64,000 nt of DNA from Caulobacter sp. UNC358MFTsu5.1 (GTDB taxonomy: Bacteria > Pseudomonadota > Alphaproteobacteria > Caulobacterales > Caulobacteraceae). The translations under genes and the position numbers were made by a program. Positions 42,486-51,495 of the stretch are shown here, one piece after another. The stretch covers positions 186,001 through 250,000 of the forward strand of contig NZ_JONW01000011.1 of the NCBI RefSeq assembly GCF_000712075.1, given 5' to 3'. Each line of letters begins with the position of its first letter. Positions within the stretch are counted from its first letter, which is position 1. Below the pieces are notes generated by a model, which was not told the origin of the DNA, did no database searches, and worked only from the letters and a program-made list of their open reading frames with translations.

Positions 42486-42996
42486 AAGGGCCGTCTATCC
42501 TCGGCGGATAGCGAACAGACTTCAGCGTTTTCAACGCCCTGAACTTTTTCGACCGAACTTATCCTCACCCTTCCAGGCGCCCGTATCCTGATCCCACCTG
42601 AAAGCACGGGAAGGGCGTCCGGCCGGCGACCGAACGGCTCTCAGGGGTGGACGAGCGGGAAGCGCTCGCCGGTGGTCTTGAGTGACGCCTTCGCGGCGGT
42701 CCTGGGCAGGTTCTTCTGTGAAGACGAAGCCCAGGCGGCGGGGGATCGGCGGACGCAACAGGCCCGGGCTGAAATCGCCCAGGCGGTCCGGGGTGCGGCC
42801 AGCACCCCGCCCGTCGGGGGCCTCCATCGGAGCCGGTTAAAAATCCGCGACCCGAAGGCTTCCGGATAACGGCTCCACGCGAAGCGCTCGGACTTCGTCG
42901 AAACGGTATTCAAAACTGCAAATCATCCGGGCGAGGCCCGGGCGCTTCGCACCCTTCCCACCCGCTCACTGCCATTTGGCGTGAGATTACACCCCC
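42486..42996. other. 510-base stretch without a convincing gene; structured
   Basis: Open frames exist on both strands (for example 42641-42913 and 42531-42827, minus) but lack RBSs, known motifs and a consistent coding signal. Several strong hairpins occur, such as CGAGCG-GGAAG-CGCTCG and GGGGTGC-GGCCA-GCACCCC. I looked for RNase P RNA, tmRNA and SRP RNA signatures and found none. A structured RNA or a decayed gene are both possible. Confidence 0.3.
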
Positions 42997-43111
42997 TTGC
43001 CCCCACCTGACCGCTACGCGGTCTGTCCGCCCCCGTAGGGGGCGGAGCCTTGCGCGCCGAGCTCTTCCCCCTCCGGGGGAAGACGACCGCGAAGCGGTCC
43101 GTAGGGGGCAA
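42997..43111. repeat. Mosaic of five hairpins inside an inverted repeat
   Basis: TTGCCCCC (42997-43004) and GGGGGCAA (43104-43111) are the outer arms. Between them lie GACCGC-TAC-GCGGTC (43009-43023), CCGCCCCC-GTA-GGGGGCGG (43027-43045), TTCCCCC-TCC-GGGGGAA (43065-43081) and GACCGC-GAA-GCGGTC (43085-43099). It ends 33 bases before the hfsH stop on the opposite strand. Confidence 0.85.
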
Positions 43112-43143
43112 GTGTTCGCCGCATCAGGCCGGAAGAAAGGACC

Positions 43144-43917
43144 TCAAGCGCCGATCCGCCGCGCGCCCTCGGCCACCGTCACCACGTCGAACCCCGCCGT
43201 CAGCGCCCCGTCGACCAGCCGCTCCAGGGCCGCCGTCGTGCAGCCCCACTGCGAGGGCTCGGGCGAGACGTCGTGGGTGTAGAGGATCAGCCAGGCCTTG
43301 CGGCGATGGGCCTTGTCCAGCCAGTCGAGGGCGACCTGTTCGCCGTCCGCGCCTTCGATGCCGACGGCCGGGGCCTGGTTGAGGTCTGCGCCAGTCGCGA
43401 TCAGGCCGTGGTGCAGGGCCCGCAAGGTCCTGAACCGGCCGGCCAGGGCCGTCTTGGCCGGGGCGGCCACGTCGCCGTAGGGATAGGCGAAGTTGCTGGG
43501 CTCGCCCGCACCCCATTCGGCCAGATGCCGGGCGTTGAGGTCGACATCGGCCAGGGTCTCGGCTTGCGAGGCCTGGCCGCAGTCCAGGTGCGAGAAGGTG
43601 TGGCAGGCGATCTCGTGGCCGGCGGCGTGCAGGCGGGCGGCGTCTTCGCCCGTCGCGAAACGGCCCATCGGCCCCTCGCGCCCGGTCAGGCCGGCGGCGA
43701 AATAGTAGGTGCCGCGCAGGCCGCGCGCCTCCAGGATCCGGGCTCCGGCCTCGCAGGCGGTGGCCGGCGCGTCGTCGAAGCTGAACGACACCATCGGCCG
43801 CTCCAGCTTCACCCGGGCCGGGCGGCGATGGGCCAGGCGGATCAGCCGGCGGCGGACCTTGCCCTTCAGGCTGCGGTCCGGCTCGTAGGCGTCGACCTTT
43901 TCAAAAGAAGTCTGCAT
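43144..43917 (-). CDS. hfsH: Holdfast polysaccharide deacetylase HfsH
   Basis: HfsH removes acetyl groups from GlcNAc in the holdfast polymer, which is needed for adhesion and cohesion. The 257-residue product has NodB motifs: SFSFDDAPAT with Asp48/Asp49 and HTFSHLD near residue 105 with the metal-binding HxxxH. AYPYGD near residue 143 is motif 3 and ILYTHDVS near residue 216 contains the catalytic His. No signal peptide is visible, which fits a cytosolic enzyme. The start overlaps the hfsG stop as ATGA. Confidence 0.93.
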   Translation of the reverse strand: MQTSFEKVDAYEPDRSLKGKVRRRLIRLAHRRPARVKLERPMVSFSFDDAPATACEAGARILEARGLRGTYYFAAGLTGREGPMGRFATGEDAARLHAAGHEIACHTFSHLDCGQASQAETLADVDLNARHLAEWGAGEPSNFAYPYGDVAAPAKTALAGRFRTLRALHHGLIATGADLNQAPAVGIEGADGEQVALDWLDKAHRRKAWLILYTHDVSPEPSQWGCTTAALERLVDGALTAGFDVVTVAEGARRIGA

Positions 43918-44861
43918 CAGACGGCGTCCGAATAAAGGGCGGCGCGATAGAGCCGCAGGGCGAAGGCGCGGAGCGGGACGGGGGCCGCCTCGTTGAGGGC
44001 GACGGCCTTGATCAGCGGCCGCCAGGCCCGGCGCAGCGGCGCGGCCTTCAGGGCCTTGGCCGCCTTGTAGCTGGGATAGGCGCTGACCGCCTCGCGATGG
44101 GCGGCGACCACCCGGGCGAAGTTGGCGGCCGACTGCTCGTACTTGGCCGCCAGCGTCGCGGCGGTGTCGAGGCCCAGATGGGTGGCGGAGTTGTCGATGT
44201 GCAGGATCGGATAGAAGCGGGCCACGCGCAGGGCCCATTCGACGTCCTCCCAGCCCCAGCCGGCGAAGCGCTCGTCGAAGGCCACGATCTCGAACACGTC
44301 GCGGCGGACCAGCAGGTTGGACGTGAAGACGTGCTTGGCCGGCTCGCGGGCCCGTTCCGGCGCCGGCGTGCAGTCGCTCTTCAGCGCCATGGCCCGGTGC
44401 AGCTCGTGCTCGGGACGGCGCGGGGTCTGGTCCAGGGTGAAGCCGCCGAACGCCACGGGCGCGTCGTCGGCCGCCACGGCCGCCCAGCGGGTCAGGAAGT
44501 CCTTGGGGTCGGGCAGCATGTCGCTGTCCAGGAACAGCAGGTGACGGCCCCGGGCGTGGTCGGCCAGGCGGTTGCGGCCCTTGGCGCGGCCCTCGTTGCG
44601 CGACAGCACGACCAGGCGGGCGGGCAGCTTCAGCTTCTCGATCCGGCCGGCCATGCGCTTGGTCAGGGCCGCGTCGCCGCCGCCGTCGTCCAGCAGCACG
44701 ATCTCGGCGTCGGCCCCACGCTCGTCCAGCGCCGTCAGCAGGGCGCTGGGGTCGTCGCGATAGGTGGGGATCAGCACCGACAGGCGCGGGGCCGCCCCCT
44801 TCTGGTCCCGAGATGCCCAGGCGGCGTTGTCGGTCAGGGTCTCGGTGGCGGGCTGGGTCAT
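43917..44861 (-). CDS. hfsG: Holdfast glycosyltransferase HfsG, GT2 family
   Basis: HfsG adds sugars to the undecaprenyl-linked holdfast precursor on the cytosolic side. The 314-residue product has the GT2 opening RLSVLIPTYRDDPSALLTAL near residue 26, the acidic motif HLLFLDSDMLPD near residue 107, and FAGWGWEDVEWALR near residue 203. The last corresponds to the galactosyl-transferase-type C region. It overlaps hfsF upstream and hfsH downstream by four bases each. Confidence 0.92.
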   Translation of the reverse strand: MTQPATETLTDNAAWASRDQKGAAPRLSVLIPTYRDDPSALLTALDERGADAEIVLLDDGGGDAALTKRMAGRIEKLKLPARLVVLSRNEGRAKGRNRLADHARGRHLLFLDSDMLPDPKDFLTRWAAVAADDAPVAFGGFTLDQTPRRPEHELHRAMALKSDCTPAPERAREPAKHVFTSNLLVRRDVFEIVAFDERFAGWGWEDVEWALRVARFYPILHIDNSATHLGLDTAATLAAKYEQSAANFARVVAAHREAVSAYPSYKAAKALKAAPLRRAWRPLIKAVALNEAAPVPLRAFALRLYRAALYSDAV

Positions 44862-46300
44862 GCGGCCTTCAAACGGCGCTGGAGGATGTCCGCGATCCGG
44901 CCGCGCAGGCCGCCCGCGTCGAGGGCCAGGACGACCACGCCATAGACGACGGCGCCGACGGACGCCTTGAGGATCAGTTCGACCACGCCGCCGAAGGCCG
45001 GCACGGCCAGGACGGCGAGCGCCATCAGGGCGCAGGCCAGGCCGGACTTGGCCAGGGTGGTCCACGGCACGGGCAGGGGACAGGCGCGGCGACCCAGGAT
45101 CGCGGCGGCCACGGCCCCGACGCCGTAGCTGGCGGCGGTCGACCACAGGGCCCCGTCCAGGCCGAAGCGCGGGATCAGCAGCAGGTTCAGGATCACGTTG
45201 GCGCCGGCCGGGACGGCCATGCAGGCGATCAGCATCATCGTGCGCTTGGCCAGGGTGAAGGCCTGCAGCAGGTAGTAGGTGGTCACGCCCGACAGCCAGC
45301 CGGCCACGGCGATCCACGGCACGACCCGACCGGCTCCGACGCTCAGCTCGGGCCCGACCATCACCTGGGCCAGGGACCGGCCGACCAGGGCCAGGCCGAC
45401 GGCGGCGGGCAGGGTCAGCAGCACCATGAAGCCCGCCTGCTCGTGGGCGGCGTCCTTCAGCGAGGCGTGGCCGCCGCGCTCCAGCGCCGCGACCAGGGCG
45501 GGGCCGCCCGCCATGCCCAGCCAGATGAAGACGACGTCCAGGGTGCGCGAGCCCAGGGAATAGCCGGCGTGGTAGACGCCCACGGCCTGTTCGTTGAGGA
45601 AGGCGGCCAGCAGGAAGCGGTCGGTGGTCGACAGCACCAGGGCCAGGATCAGCGACAGGGCCACCGGCAGGCCGTAGGCGGCGTAGGCCCTGGCCATGGC
45701 CGGGTCATAGCGCCCGCCTCTGGCGCGGTTCAGGTCGGCGGGCAGCACGAACACCAGGCACAGCAGCGAGATCGCGCCCATGCCCAGGATCGGCGCGGCG
45801 CCGCCCAGGCCGACCAGGGCCAGCACCAGGCCCAGGGCGAAGCCGCCGACGGTCTGGACGATGTCGAGAAGGGCCGCGCCGGACACCTCGCCGGCCGCGC
45901 GGCGGCGCTCCTGCGACAGCTTGGTCAGGCTCTTGACCACCACGGCGGCCATGGACGCGGCGACCGCGACCTTCAGCGGCGCGGCCAGGGGGGCGAACTT
46001 GAGGACCGCCACGGCGGCGATCGGCACGACCAGGGCCAAGCCGAACCACAGGCGGTAGAGCGTCGCGAAGTGGTCGGGCAGCCGGCCGTCGGCGTCCTGG
46101 CGGGCGTGGAAGCGGGCCATGGCGGCCTCGGTCCAAGTGAGCAGGATCGTCTGGGTCAGGCTCAGCGCCGAGAAGGCCAGGGCGTAGACGCCGTACTGCT
46201 CGGGGGTCAGGACGCGCGTGAACAGGACGATGGTGAGCAGACCCACCACGCCCTGGGCGATGTTGACCGGCAGATATCCGAGTACGCCACGCCAGAACAT
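44858..46300 (-). CDS. hfsF: Holdfast repeat-unit flippase HfsF, Wzx-like
   Basis: HfsF moves the lipid-linked holdfast repeat across the inner membrane. The 480-residue product has about twelve to fourteen transmembrane helices of the MOP/polysaccharide-transport type. It starts MFWRGVLGYLPVNIAQGVVG and contains RVLTPEQYGVYALAFS near residue 29, a common Wzx motif. It starts nine bases after hfsE and overlaps hfsG. Confidence 0.92.
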   Translation of the reverse strand: MFWRGVLGYLPVNIAQGVVGLLTIVLFTRVLTPEQYGVYALAFSALSLTQTILLTWTEAAMARFHARQDADGRLPDHFATLYRLWFGLALVVPIAAVAVLKFAPLAAPLKVAVAASMAAVVVKSLTKLSQERRRAAGEVSGAALLDIVQTVGGFALGLVLALVGLGGAAPILGMGAISLLCLVFVLPADLNRARGGRYDPAMARAYAAYGLPVALSLILALVLSTTDRFLLAAFLNEQAVGVYHAGYSLGSRTLDVVFIWLGMAGGPALVAALERGGHASLKDAAHEQAGFMVLLTLPAAVGLALVGRSLAQVMVGPELSVGAGRVVPWIAVAGWLSGVTTYYLLQAFTLAKRTMMLIACMAVPAGANVILNLLLIPRFGLDGALWSTAASYGVGAVAAAILGRRACPLPVPWTTLAKSGLACALMALAVLAVPAFGGVVELILKASVGAVVYGVVVLALDAGGLRGRIADILQRRLKAA

Positions 46301-46309
46301 GTTTCGTCC

Positions 46310-47830
46310 TCAGCGCACCGCCGACCGGTCCCCCAGCAGGCAGGGGATGGTCATGGCGATGATGTAGAGGTCCAGCCAGAACGACTGGCGCTCGATGTAT
46401 TCGACGTCCAGGGCGACGCGCTCCTGCACCAGCTCGGCCGTATCGACCGGGCCGCGCGAGCCGTTGATGGCCGCCCAGCCGGTGACGCCGGGCTTCATGC
46501 GGTGGCGGTGGGCGTAGCGGGCGACCAGCTTCTCGGACTCCACGTCGCCGCTCTTCATGCCGATGGCGTGGGGGCGGGGGCCGACCATCGACATCTCGCC
46601 GCGCAGCACGTTGAACAGCTGGGGCAGCTCGTCGAGGCTGGTCTTGCGGATGAACTTGCCGACCTTGGTGACGCGGTCGTCGTCGACGGTGACCTGGCGG
46701 GCGGCCTTGGCGTCGGCGGCCTCGTGGCGCATCGAGCGGAACTTCCAGACCAGGATCGCCTCGTTGTTGAAGCCGTGGCGGCGCTGGCGGAAGAAGACGG
46801 GGCCGGGGCTGTCCAGCTTGATGGCCAGGGCGACCAGCAGCATGACCGGCGCGGCGGCCAGCAGGCCCAGCGATCCGATCACCAGGTCCTGCATGCGCTT
46901 GACCAGGGCGCGGCGCGCGTCGGTGGTGGCGCCCGACAGGTCGACGAAGTGGGCCAGGGAGGCGTTGCGCCGCTCCTCGCGGTTGAGGTCGACGAACAGG
47001 CTGACCGGATTGGGCAGGACTTCCAGCCGCTCGACCAGCTGGCCGACGCGGGCCTGGGCGGTGGAGGTCACCGCGATGATCACCCGATCGACATAGGGCA
47101 TGATGCGGTGGCCGATCAGGGCGTTGGTGTCGCCCAGCACCGGCACGCCCAGCACCTGGGGCGGGGCACGGTCGGCGCGGTCGTCGAAGACGCCCAGCAC
47201 GTTGACGTCGCCGGTCGCCAGGGCGCCGCGGATGAAGCGTTCGGCGTTGACCGTCGCGCCCACCACCACGACGTTCGGGGTCAGGCGGCCGTCGCGGCGG
47301 CCGTGGTCGACCGCGCGCCACCAGGCGACGTGCAGGACGGCGGTGGCCAGGGCCAGGGCGCCGCCCCAGCCGGCCAGCAGGGCGGCGTCGATCCGGCCGT
47401 GTCCGAAGATCAGGACGCCCAGCAGCACCACCAGGCCGACCACGCCGAACGCGGCCGACACCCGCAGGGCCTGGCGGCCCAGGGTCTCGCGGCGATGGAA
47501 GGTGTAGGCCTCCAGCAGGTAGAGGGCGGGCAGCAGGGCCAGGGCGCCCAGCACCAGCGGGGCGAAGACATCGGGCGAGGGGCGCGCGATCGAGACGGCG
47601 GCGGCGGTGACGCCCGCGAAGACCAGGCCGTCGACCACACGGAACATCCGCGACAGGCCGCGCACCTGCATCCGGGCCCGGGCCGGGACCAGGCGTCCGG
47701 GCCGGAAGGGACCCCGGCGACCGACGCCTTCGGCCGCTTCGTCCTCTATGACGAGTCGCGACGTGTCGGGCTGAACGTCGCGCAGGACGACGTCTTCACC
47801 TTCCGGCGGATGAGCGATAGCGGTCGACAT
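46310..47830 (-). CDS. hfsE: Holdfast initiating glycosylphosphotransferase HfsE
   Basis: HfsE transfers the first sugar phosphate to undecaprenyl phosphate. The 506-residue product is WcaJ-like. An N-terminal part has several helices (about residues 62-190), followed by a CoA-binding-like Rossmann domain (NVVVVGATVNAERFIRG near residue 200). The C-terminal transferase domain carries KFRSMRHEA, then DELPQLFNVLRGEMSMVGPR near residues 410-429. I use the ATG at 47830; a GTG at 47863 is open but lacks an RBS. It is the first gene of hfsEFGH. Confidence 0.92.
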   Translation of the reverse strand: MSTAIAHPPEGEDVVLRDVQPDTSRLVIEDEAAEGVGRRGPFRPGRLVPARARMQVRGLSRMFRVVDGLVFAGVTAAAVSIARPSPDVFAPLVLGALALLPALYLLEAYTFHRRETLGRQALRVSAAFGVVGLVVLLGVLIFGHGRIDAALLAGWGGALALATAVLHVAWWRAVDHGRRDGRLTPNVVVVGATVNAERFIRGALATGDVNVLGVFDDRADRAPPQVLGVPVLGDTNALIGHRIMPYVDRVIIAVTSTAQARVGQLVERLEVLPNPVSLFVDLNREERRNASLAHFVDLSGATTDARRALVKRMQDLVIGSLGLLAAAPVMLLVALAIKLDSPGPVFFRQRRHGFNNEAILVWKFRSMRHEAADAKAARQVTVDDDRVTKVGKFIRKTSLDELPQLFNVLRGEMSMVGPRPHAIGMKSGDVESEKLVARYAHRHRMKPGVTGWAAINGSRGPVDTAELVQERVALDVEYIERQSFWLDLYIIAMTIPCLLGDRSAVR

Positions 47831-47916
47831 GAAGCCCCGAGCCCTTTGTAGAACAGGGTTCACACTAGCCGCGCGGTCTGAGCTTCACGTTAACGCGGAT
47901 TTTTCGCGACGGCGCG

Positions 47917-47943
47917 TTGTCATGCCGCCGCGAACAGGCTATC
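47917..47943 (+). promoter_or_regulatory. Putative tRNA-Ser promoter
   Basis: TTGTCA (47917-47922) and GCTATC (47938-47943) lie 15 bases apart and end 20 bases before the mature tRNA 5' end. They fit the Caulobacter housekeeping pattern. Confidence 0.45.
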
Positions 47944-47962
47944 GAACCGCTCCCTCTCAGGA

Positions 47963-48053
47963 GGAGACGTGGCCGAGAGGCTGAAGGCACCGCTTTGCTA
48001 AAGCGGCATACCTCAAAAGGGTATCGAGGGTTCGAATCCCTCCGTCTCCGCCA
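47963..48053 (+). tRNA. tRNA-Ser, anticodon GCU
   Basis: GGAGACG (47963-47969) pairs with CGTCTCC (48043-48049); G50 is the discriminator and CCA (48051-48053) is encoded. The anticodon stem CCGCT/AGCGG encloses the loop with GCT at 47997-47999. The long variable arm (ATACCTCAAAAGGGTAT) is typical of class II tRNA-Ser. The T arm reads GAGGGTTCGAATCCCTC. It reads AGC and AGU codons. Confidence 0.97.
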
Positions 48054-48067
48054 TCCCTACAAATCGA

Positions 48068-49417
48068 TCACTGGGCCACGCCCTTCTTTCGGAACCGGGC
48101 CAGGTTCACGCCGTGCCGCTCGACCTTGTCGTAGAAGGTCTTGCGCGGAACCTTGAGGAGCTCGAGGGCCGTGCGGACGTCGCCTCCGCAGGCGGCGAGC
48201 GTTTCCTCGATCAGATGCGCCTCGTAGGCCGCGATGCGCTCGGGTAGGGGCTGCAAGGCCCGCGGAATGGCGTCGCCGGCGTCGGCCATGCCGAGGGCGA
48301 CCCGCTGGGCGTAGTGGCTCAGCTCACGCACGTTGCCCGGCCAGTCGTGGTTCAGCAGCCGCCAGCGGACGACGTCGTTCATGGCGGGCGGCGGGCGGCC
48401 CAGCCGCTCGCAGGCGCGGGCCAGGAAATGGGCGAACAACAGCGGGGCATCCTCGCGGCGCTCTCGAAGCGGCGGGATGCGTATCCGCACGACGTCCAGG
48501 CGATGGAACAGGTCCTGCCGGAACGCGCCGCTGGCCGCCGCCTCGATCAAGGCCGGCTTGGCGGCGGCCACCACCCGGATGTCCAGGGTGTGGACGCGGT
48601 TGGAGCCCAGCGGCACGATCTCGCGCTCCTCCAGCACGCGCAGGAACTTGCCCTGGGCGTCGGGCGTCAGGGTTTCGATCTCGTCGAGGAACAGGGTGCC
48701 GCGATCGGCCTGCTGGATGCGGCCGACCCTCTGGCGCATCGCGCCGTTGAAGGCGCCTAGCTCGTGGCCGAACAGCTCGCTTTCCAGGGTCGAGGCCGGC
48801 AGGGCCGCGCAGTCGACGGCGACGAATTCGCGGTCGCGCCGCCGGCCCCAGTTGTGCAGGGCGCGGGCCGCCAGTTCCTTGCCGACCCCGGTCTCGCCCT
48901 CCAGCAGGACGTCGACATCGGCGCTGGCCAGTTGGCGCAAGGTCGACCGCAGCCGCTCCATCACCTGGGTCTGGCCGATCAGCGGCCAGTCCGATTGCGC
49001 CGCCTCGGCCTGGGTCCGCAGATGGCGGTTCTCCAGCACCAGGCGGCGTTTCTCGAGCGCGCGGCGCACGCTGCTGACCAGGCGTTCAGGGGCGTAGGGC
49101 TTGGGCAGGAAGTCGTAGACGCCGTCGTGCATGGCCTCCACCGCCTCGGCGACGTCGGCGTGGCCGGTGATCAGGATCACCGGCAGGTCGGCGTCCTGGT
49201 CCTTCAGCCGCCGGAACAGTTGGCGGCCGTCCATGTTGGGCATGCGGATGTCGCTGATCACCACGCCGGGGAAGCCGTCGGGCAGGGCGGCCAGGGCGTC
49301 TTCGGCCGAGCCGAAGGCCAGCACGTCCAGCCCCGCCAACTGCAAGGTCTGGACATTGGCGCCGCGCAGGGCGTCGTCGTCGTCGATGAAGGCGACCTGG
49401 TTGACGGAAATCTGCAT
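48068..49417 (-). CDS. dctD: NtrC-family response regulator, DctD-like
   Basis: DctD-type regulators activate sigma-54 promoters for C4-dicarboxylate uptake. The 449-residue product has a receiver domain (Asp56 in VVISDIRMPN), an AAA+ domain with Walker A GETGVGKE near residue 172, and a Fis-type DNA-binding helix-turn-helix near the C terminus (GGDVRTALELLKVPRKTFYD). The sigma-54 contact loop reads GAFNGA at 221-226 instead of GAFTGA, which is unusual. It follows dctB directly (TAG then ATG) and lies 14 bases from tRNA-Ser. Confidence 0.9.
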   Translation of the reverse strand: MQISVNQVAFIDDDDALRGANVQTLQLAGLDVLAFGSAEDALAALPDGFPGVVISDIRMPNMDGRQLFRRLKDQDADLPVILITGHADVAEAVEAMHDGVYDFLPKPYAPERLVSSVRRALEKRRLVLENRHLRTQAEAAQSDWPLIGQTQVMERLRSTLRQLASADVDVLLEGETGVGKELAARALHNWGRRRDREFVAVDCAALPASTLESELFGHELGAFNGAMRQRVGRIQQADRGTLFLDEIETLTPDAQGKFLRVLEEREIVPLGSNRVHTLDIRVVAAAKPALIEAAASGAFRQDLFHRLDVVRIRIPPLRERREDAPLLFAHFLARACERLGRPPPAMNDVVRWRLLNHDWPGNVRELSHYAQRVALGMADAGDAIPRALQPLPERIAAYEAHLIEETLAACGGDVRTALELLKVPRKTFYDKVERHGVNLARFRKKGVAQ

Positions 49418-51253
49418 CTAACGCGCCTTGGACAAGGAGATGACGAACCGCGCTCCGGTCGGGGCCGGCTCCAGGGCCAATTCGCCGCCGAACTCGGCGA
49501 CGATGTCGCGGCTGATGACCAGGCCCAGGCCCAGGCCTCGCGGCTTGGTGGTGGCGAAGGGTGTGAACAGGGTCTTGGCGGCTTGCGGCGCCAGGCCCGG
49601 ACCGTTGTCGGCGATGGCGATCCGGATCTGCGAGCGGCGCGACGTCACCTGGACGGCGATCTCCGGATCGGCGGTCCCTTCCAAGGCCTCCAGGGCGTTC
49701 TGCAGCAGGTTGACCAGCACCTGCTCCAGCCGGAACCGCTCGGCCATGACCAGGGCCTCCTCGTCGGCCTCGCGGCGGACGACGCGGACGCCGGTCTGGC
49801 GCAGCCGGGGGCCGACCAGCAGCAGGGCGCCGTCGACCGCCTCGCGCACGGCGACGGGCGCGGCCGGGGCGCTGGTCTTGCGGGCGAAGGCGCGCAGTTC
49901 GTCGGTGATCAGGCCGATGCGATCGGTCAGGCCCGCGATCAGGCCCAGATTGTTCTTGGCGGTGTCGGAGTCGGCGCGGTCCAGGAAGATCGACGCGTTG
50001 TCGGCATAGGCGCGGATCGCGGCGACGGGCTGGTTGATCTCGTGCGCCACCCCGGCGGCGATCTGGCCCAGCGTCGCCAGCTTGTTGGACTGCACCAGTT
50101 CGTCACGCATCAGGTGGACGTGGGCCTCGGCCCGCCGCCGCTCTTCCATCTCGACGGTCAGGCGACGGTTGGACCGCCGCAGCTCGGCGGTGCGCTCCTC
50201 GACCCGGGCCTCCAGCTCGGCGCGGGCGGCCTCCTGGCGCGCGGCGCGCAGGCTGGCCTGGCCACGCCACCGCAGCACGGCGCCGGCCACGCCGCAGATC
50301 GCCAGGCCGACCAGCAGGGCCACGGCGCGCGCGCCGGCCACCGCGCCGCTGAGGATCGAACCGGTCGGCGTAAGGGTGAAGACCGTCCAGCCCGACGCGC
50401 CCAGGTCGGCGCTGGCCGCCATGTAGTGGGCGGCGGGCTGGCCCGGCAGGGCGGTCGTCGTCAGGCGCGGCGGCCGCGCGGCGACCACGGCGGGGCGCAC
50501 GTCCAGCAGGGTGAAGGGCGCTTCGCCGAACCGGTGCTCGGCCCGCAGGCGCTGCTGTTCGGAGCGGGGCAGGGGCGTCAGGGTCGAGAAGCGCCAGGCG
50601 GGGATCGAGGTGACCAGGATCACGCCCCGCGGGTCGGCGGCGAAGGCCGGCTCCGCCGAGGACCAGTCGGCCTCCAGCGCCTCGAACTCGACCTTGACCA
50701 CGACCACGCCGAGCATGCCGTCCGGGCCGTCGATCCGCCGCGACATGAACAGGCCCGGCCGACGGCTGACCGTGCCCAGGGCGAACAGCTCGGCGACGCC
50801 GGCCGACCGCGCGTCGCGGAAATAGGGCCGGAAGCTGTAGTCTGAGCCGACGAAGCTGGTGGGTTCGCGCCAGTTGCTGGCGGCGATGGTCATGCCCTTG
50901 GCGTTCAGGACATAGATCACGGCGGCGCGGGTGCCGCCGCTGAGGGTTTCCAGTTTGCGGTTCAGGGCGTCGATCCCTCGCGCATCCGCCGCCCGCAGGA
51001 CTTGGGCGACGTCCGGGTCCTGGGCCAGGACGAAGGGCAGGGACCGGTGCTTGGCCAGCTCGCTGCGCAGCACCGCCGCGTGCAGGGCGGCCGAGGCCTG
51101 GGCCTGGCGGGCCAGCTCGGCGGTCGCGCGACGCTCGGCGACCTCGCCGGCGATCCACAGGGCCGCGCCGAGCACGACGGCGCAGACACCGAAGAAAACG
51201 GCCCAGCGACGGACGATCGGGTCGGCCGGATTCGGCATGGCGGGTCTGTTCAT
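49418..51253 (-). CDS. dctB: Sensor histidine kinase, DctB-like
   Basis: DctB senses C4-dicarboxylates in the periplasm and phosphorylates DctD. The 611-residue product has helix 1 near residues 18-38, a periplasmic double-PAS region (about 45-290), helix 2 near residues 295-320, and a coiled coil. A dimerisation domain with phosphoacceptor His in GVAHEINQPVAAIRAYADNA follows. The ATPase domain has the N box LLQNALEAL and G boxes DNGPGL and GLGLGL. I use the ATG at 51253; GTG at 51289 is possible. It diverges from dctA. Confidence 0.9.
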   Translation of the reverse strand: MNRPAMPNPADPIVRRWAVFFGVCAVVLGAALWIAGEVAERRATAELARQAQASAALHAAVLRSELAKHRSLPFVLAQDPDVAQVLRAADARGIDALNRKLETLSGGTRAAVIYVLNAKGMTIAASNWREPTSFVGSDYSFRPYFRDARSAGVAELFALGTVSRRPGLFMSRRIDGPDGMLGVVVVKVEFEALEADWSSAEPAFAADPRGVILVTSIPAWRFSTLTPLPRSEQQRLRAEHRFGEAPFTLLDVRPAVVAARPPRLTTTALPGQPAAHYMAASADLGASGWTVFTLTPTGSILSGAVAGARAVALLVGLAICGVAGAVLRWRGQASLRAARQEAARAELEARVEERTAELRRSNRRLTVEMEERRRAEAHVHLMRDELVQSNKLATLGQIAAGVAHEINQPVAAIRAYADNASIFLDRADSDTAKNNLGLIAGLTDRIGLITDELRAFARKTSAPAAPVAVREAVDGALLLVGPRLRQTGVRVVRREADEEALVMAERFRLEQVLVNLLQNALEALEGTADPEIAVQVTSRRSQIRIAIADNGPGLAPQAAKTLFTPFATTKPRGLGLGLVISRDIVAEFGGELALEPAPTGARFVISLSKAR

Positions 51254-51495
51254 CGGCGGCGTTTCGGCAGAATGTGCGGATTTTCGCACAAATCGCCAAA
51301 TCCTGAGCGAAAATTCGCCGCCCGAGGGGCCGCCGCGACCAGGGTGCTTCCAGGAAACATCAATAAAAACAACCGATAGAAGCTTCAGCTTGGCGTGCTT
51401 GCGCCGCTTCTCCGCAACAAGGATCGTCTAACCAAGCGTCTTCGCAAAGGGACGCGGGATGGAAACACGGCCGCACGGCCGGCCAAGAGGCGCCA

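Noticed and set aside
42641..42913. Possible minus-strand gene of 90 codons
   Set aside because: No RBS, no recognised motif and overlap with other equally good open frames; listed only as part of an unassigned structured region.
42486..42996. RNase P RNA, tmRNA or SRP RNA
   Set aside because: None of the conserved core sequences I know for these RNAs is present, and no tag-coding stretch was found.
44813..47851. 1012-codon plus-strand frame antisense to hfsGFE
   Set aside because: It is a Gln/Gly/His-rich reading opposite well-recognised holdfast genes, an effect of high GC at third positions.
51391..51402. Sigma-54-like TGGCGTGCTTGC before dctA
   Set aside because: The GG and GC elements are 7 bases apart instead of 10. 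A second candidate at 51460-51475 has correct GG-N10-GC spacing but weak flanks and would put the start of transcription at the RBS.
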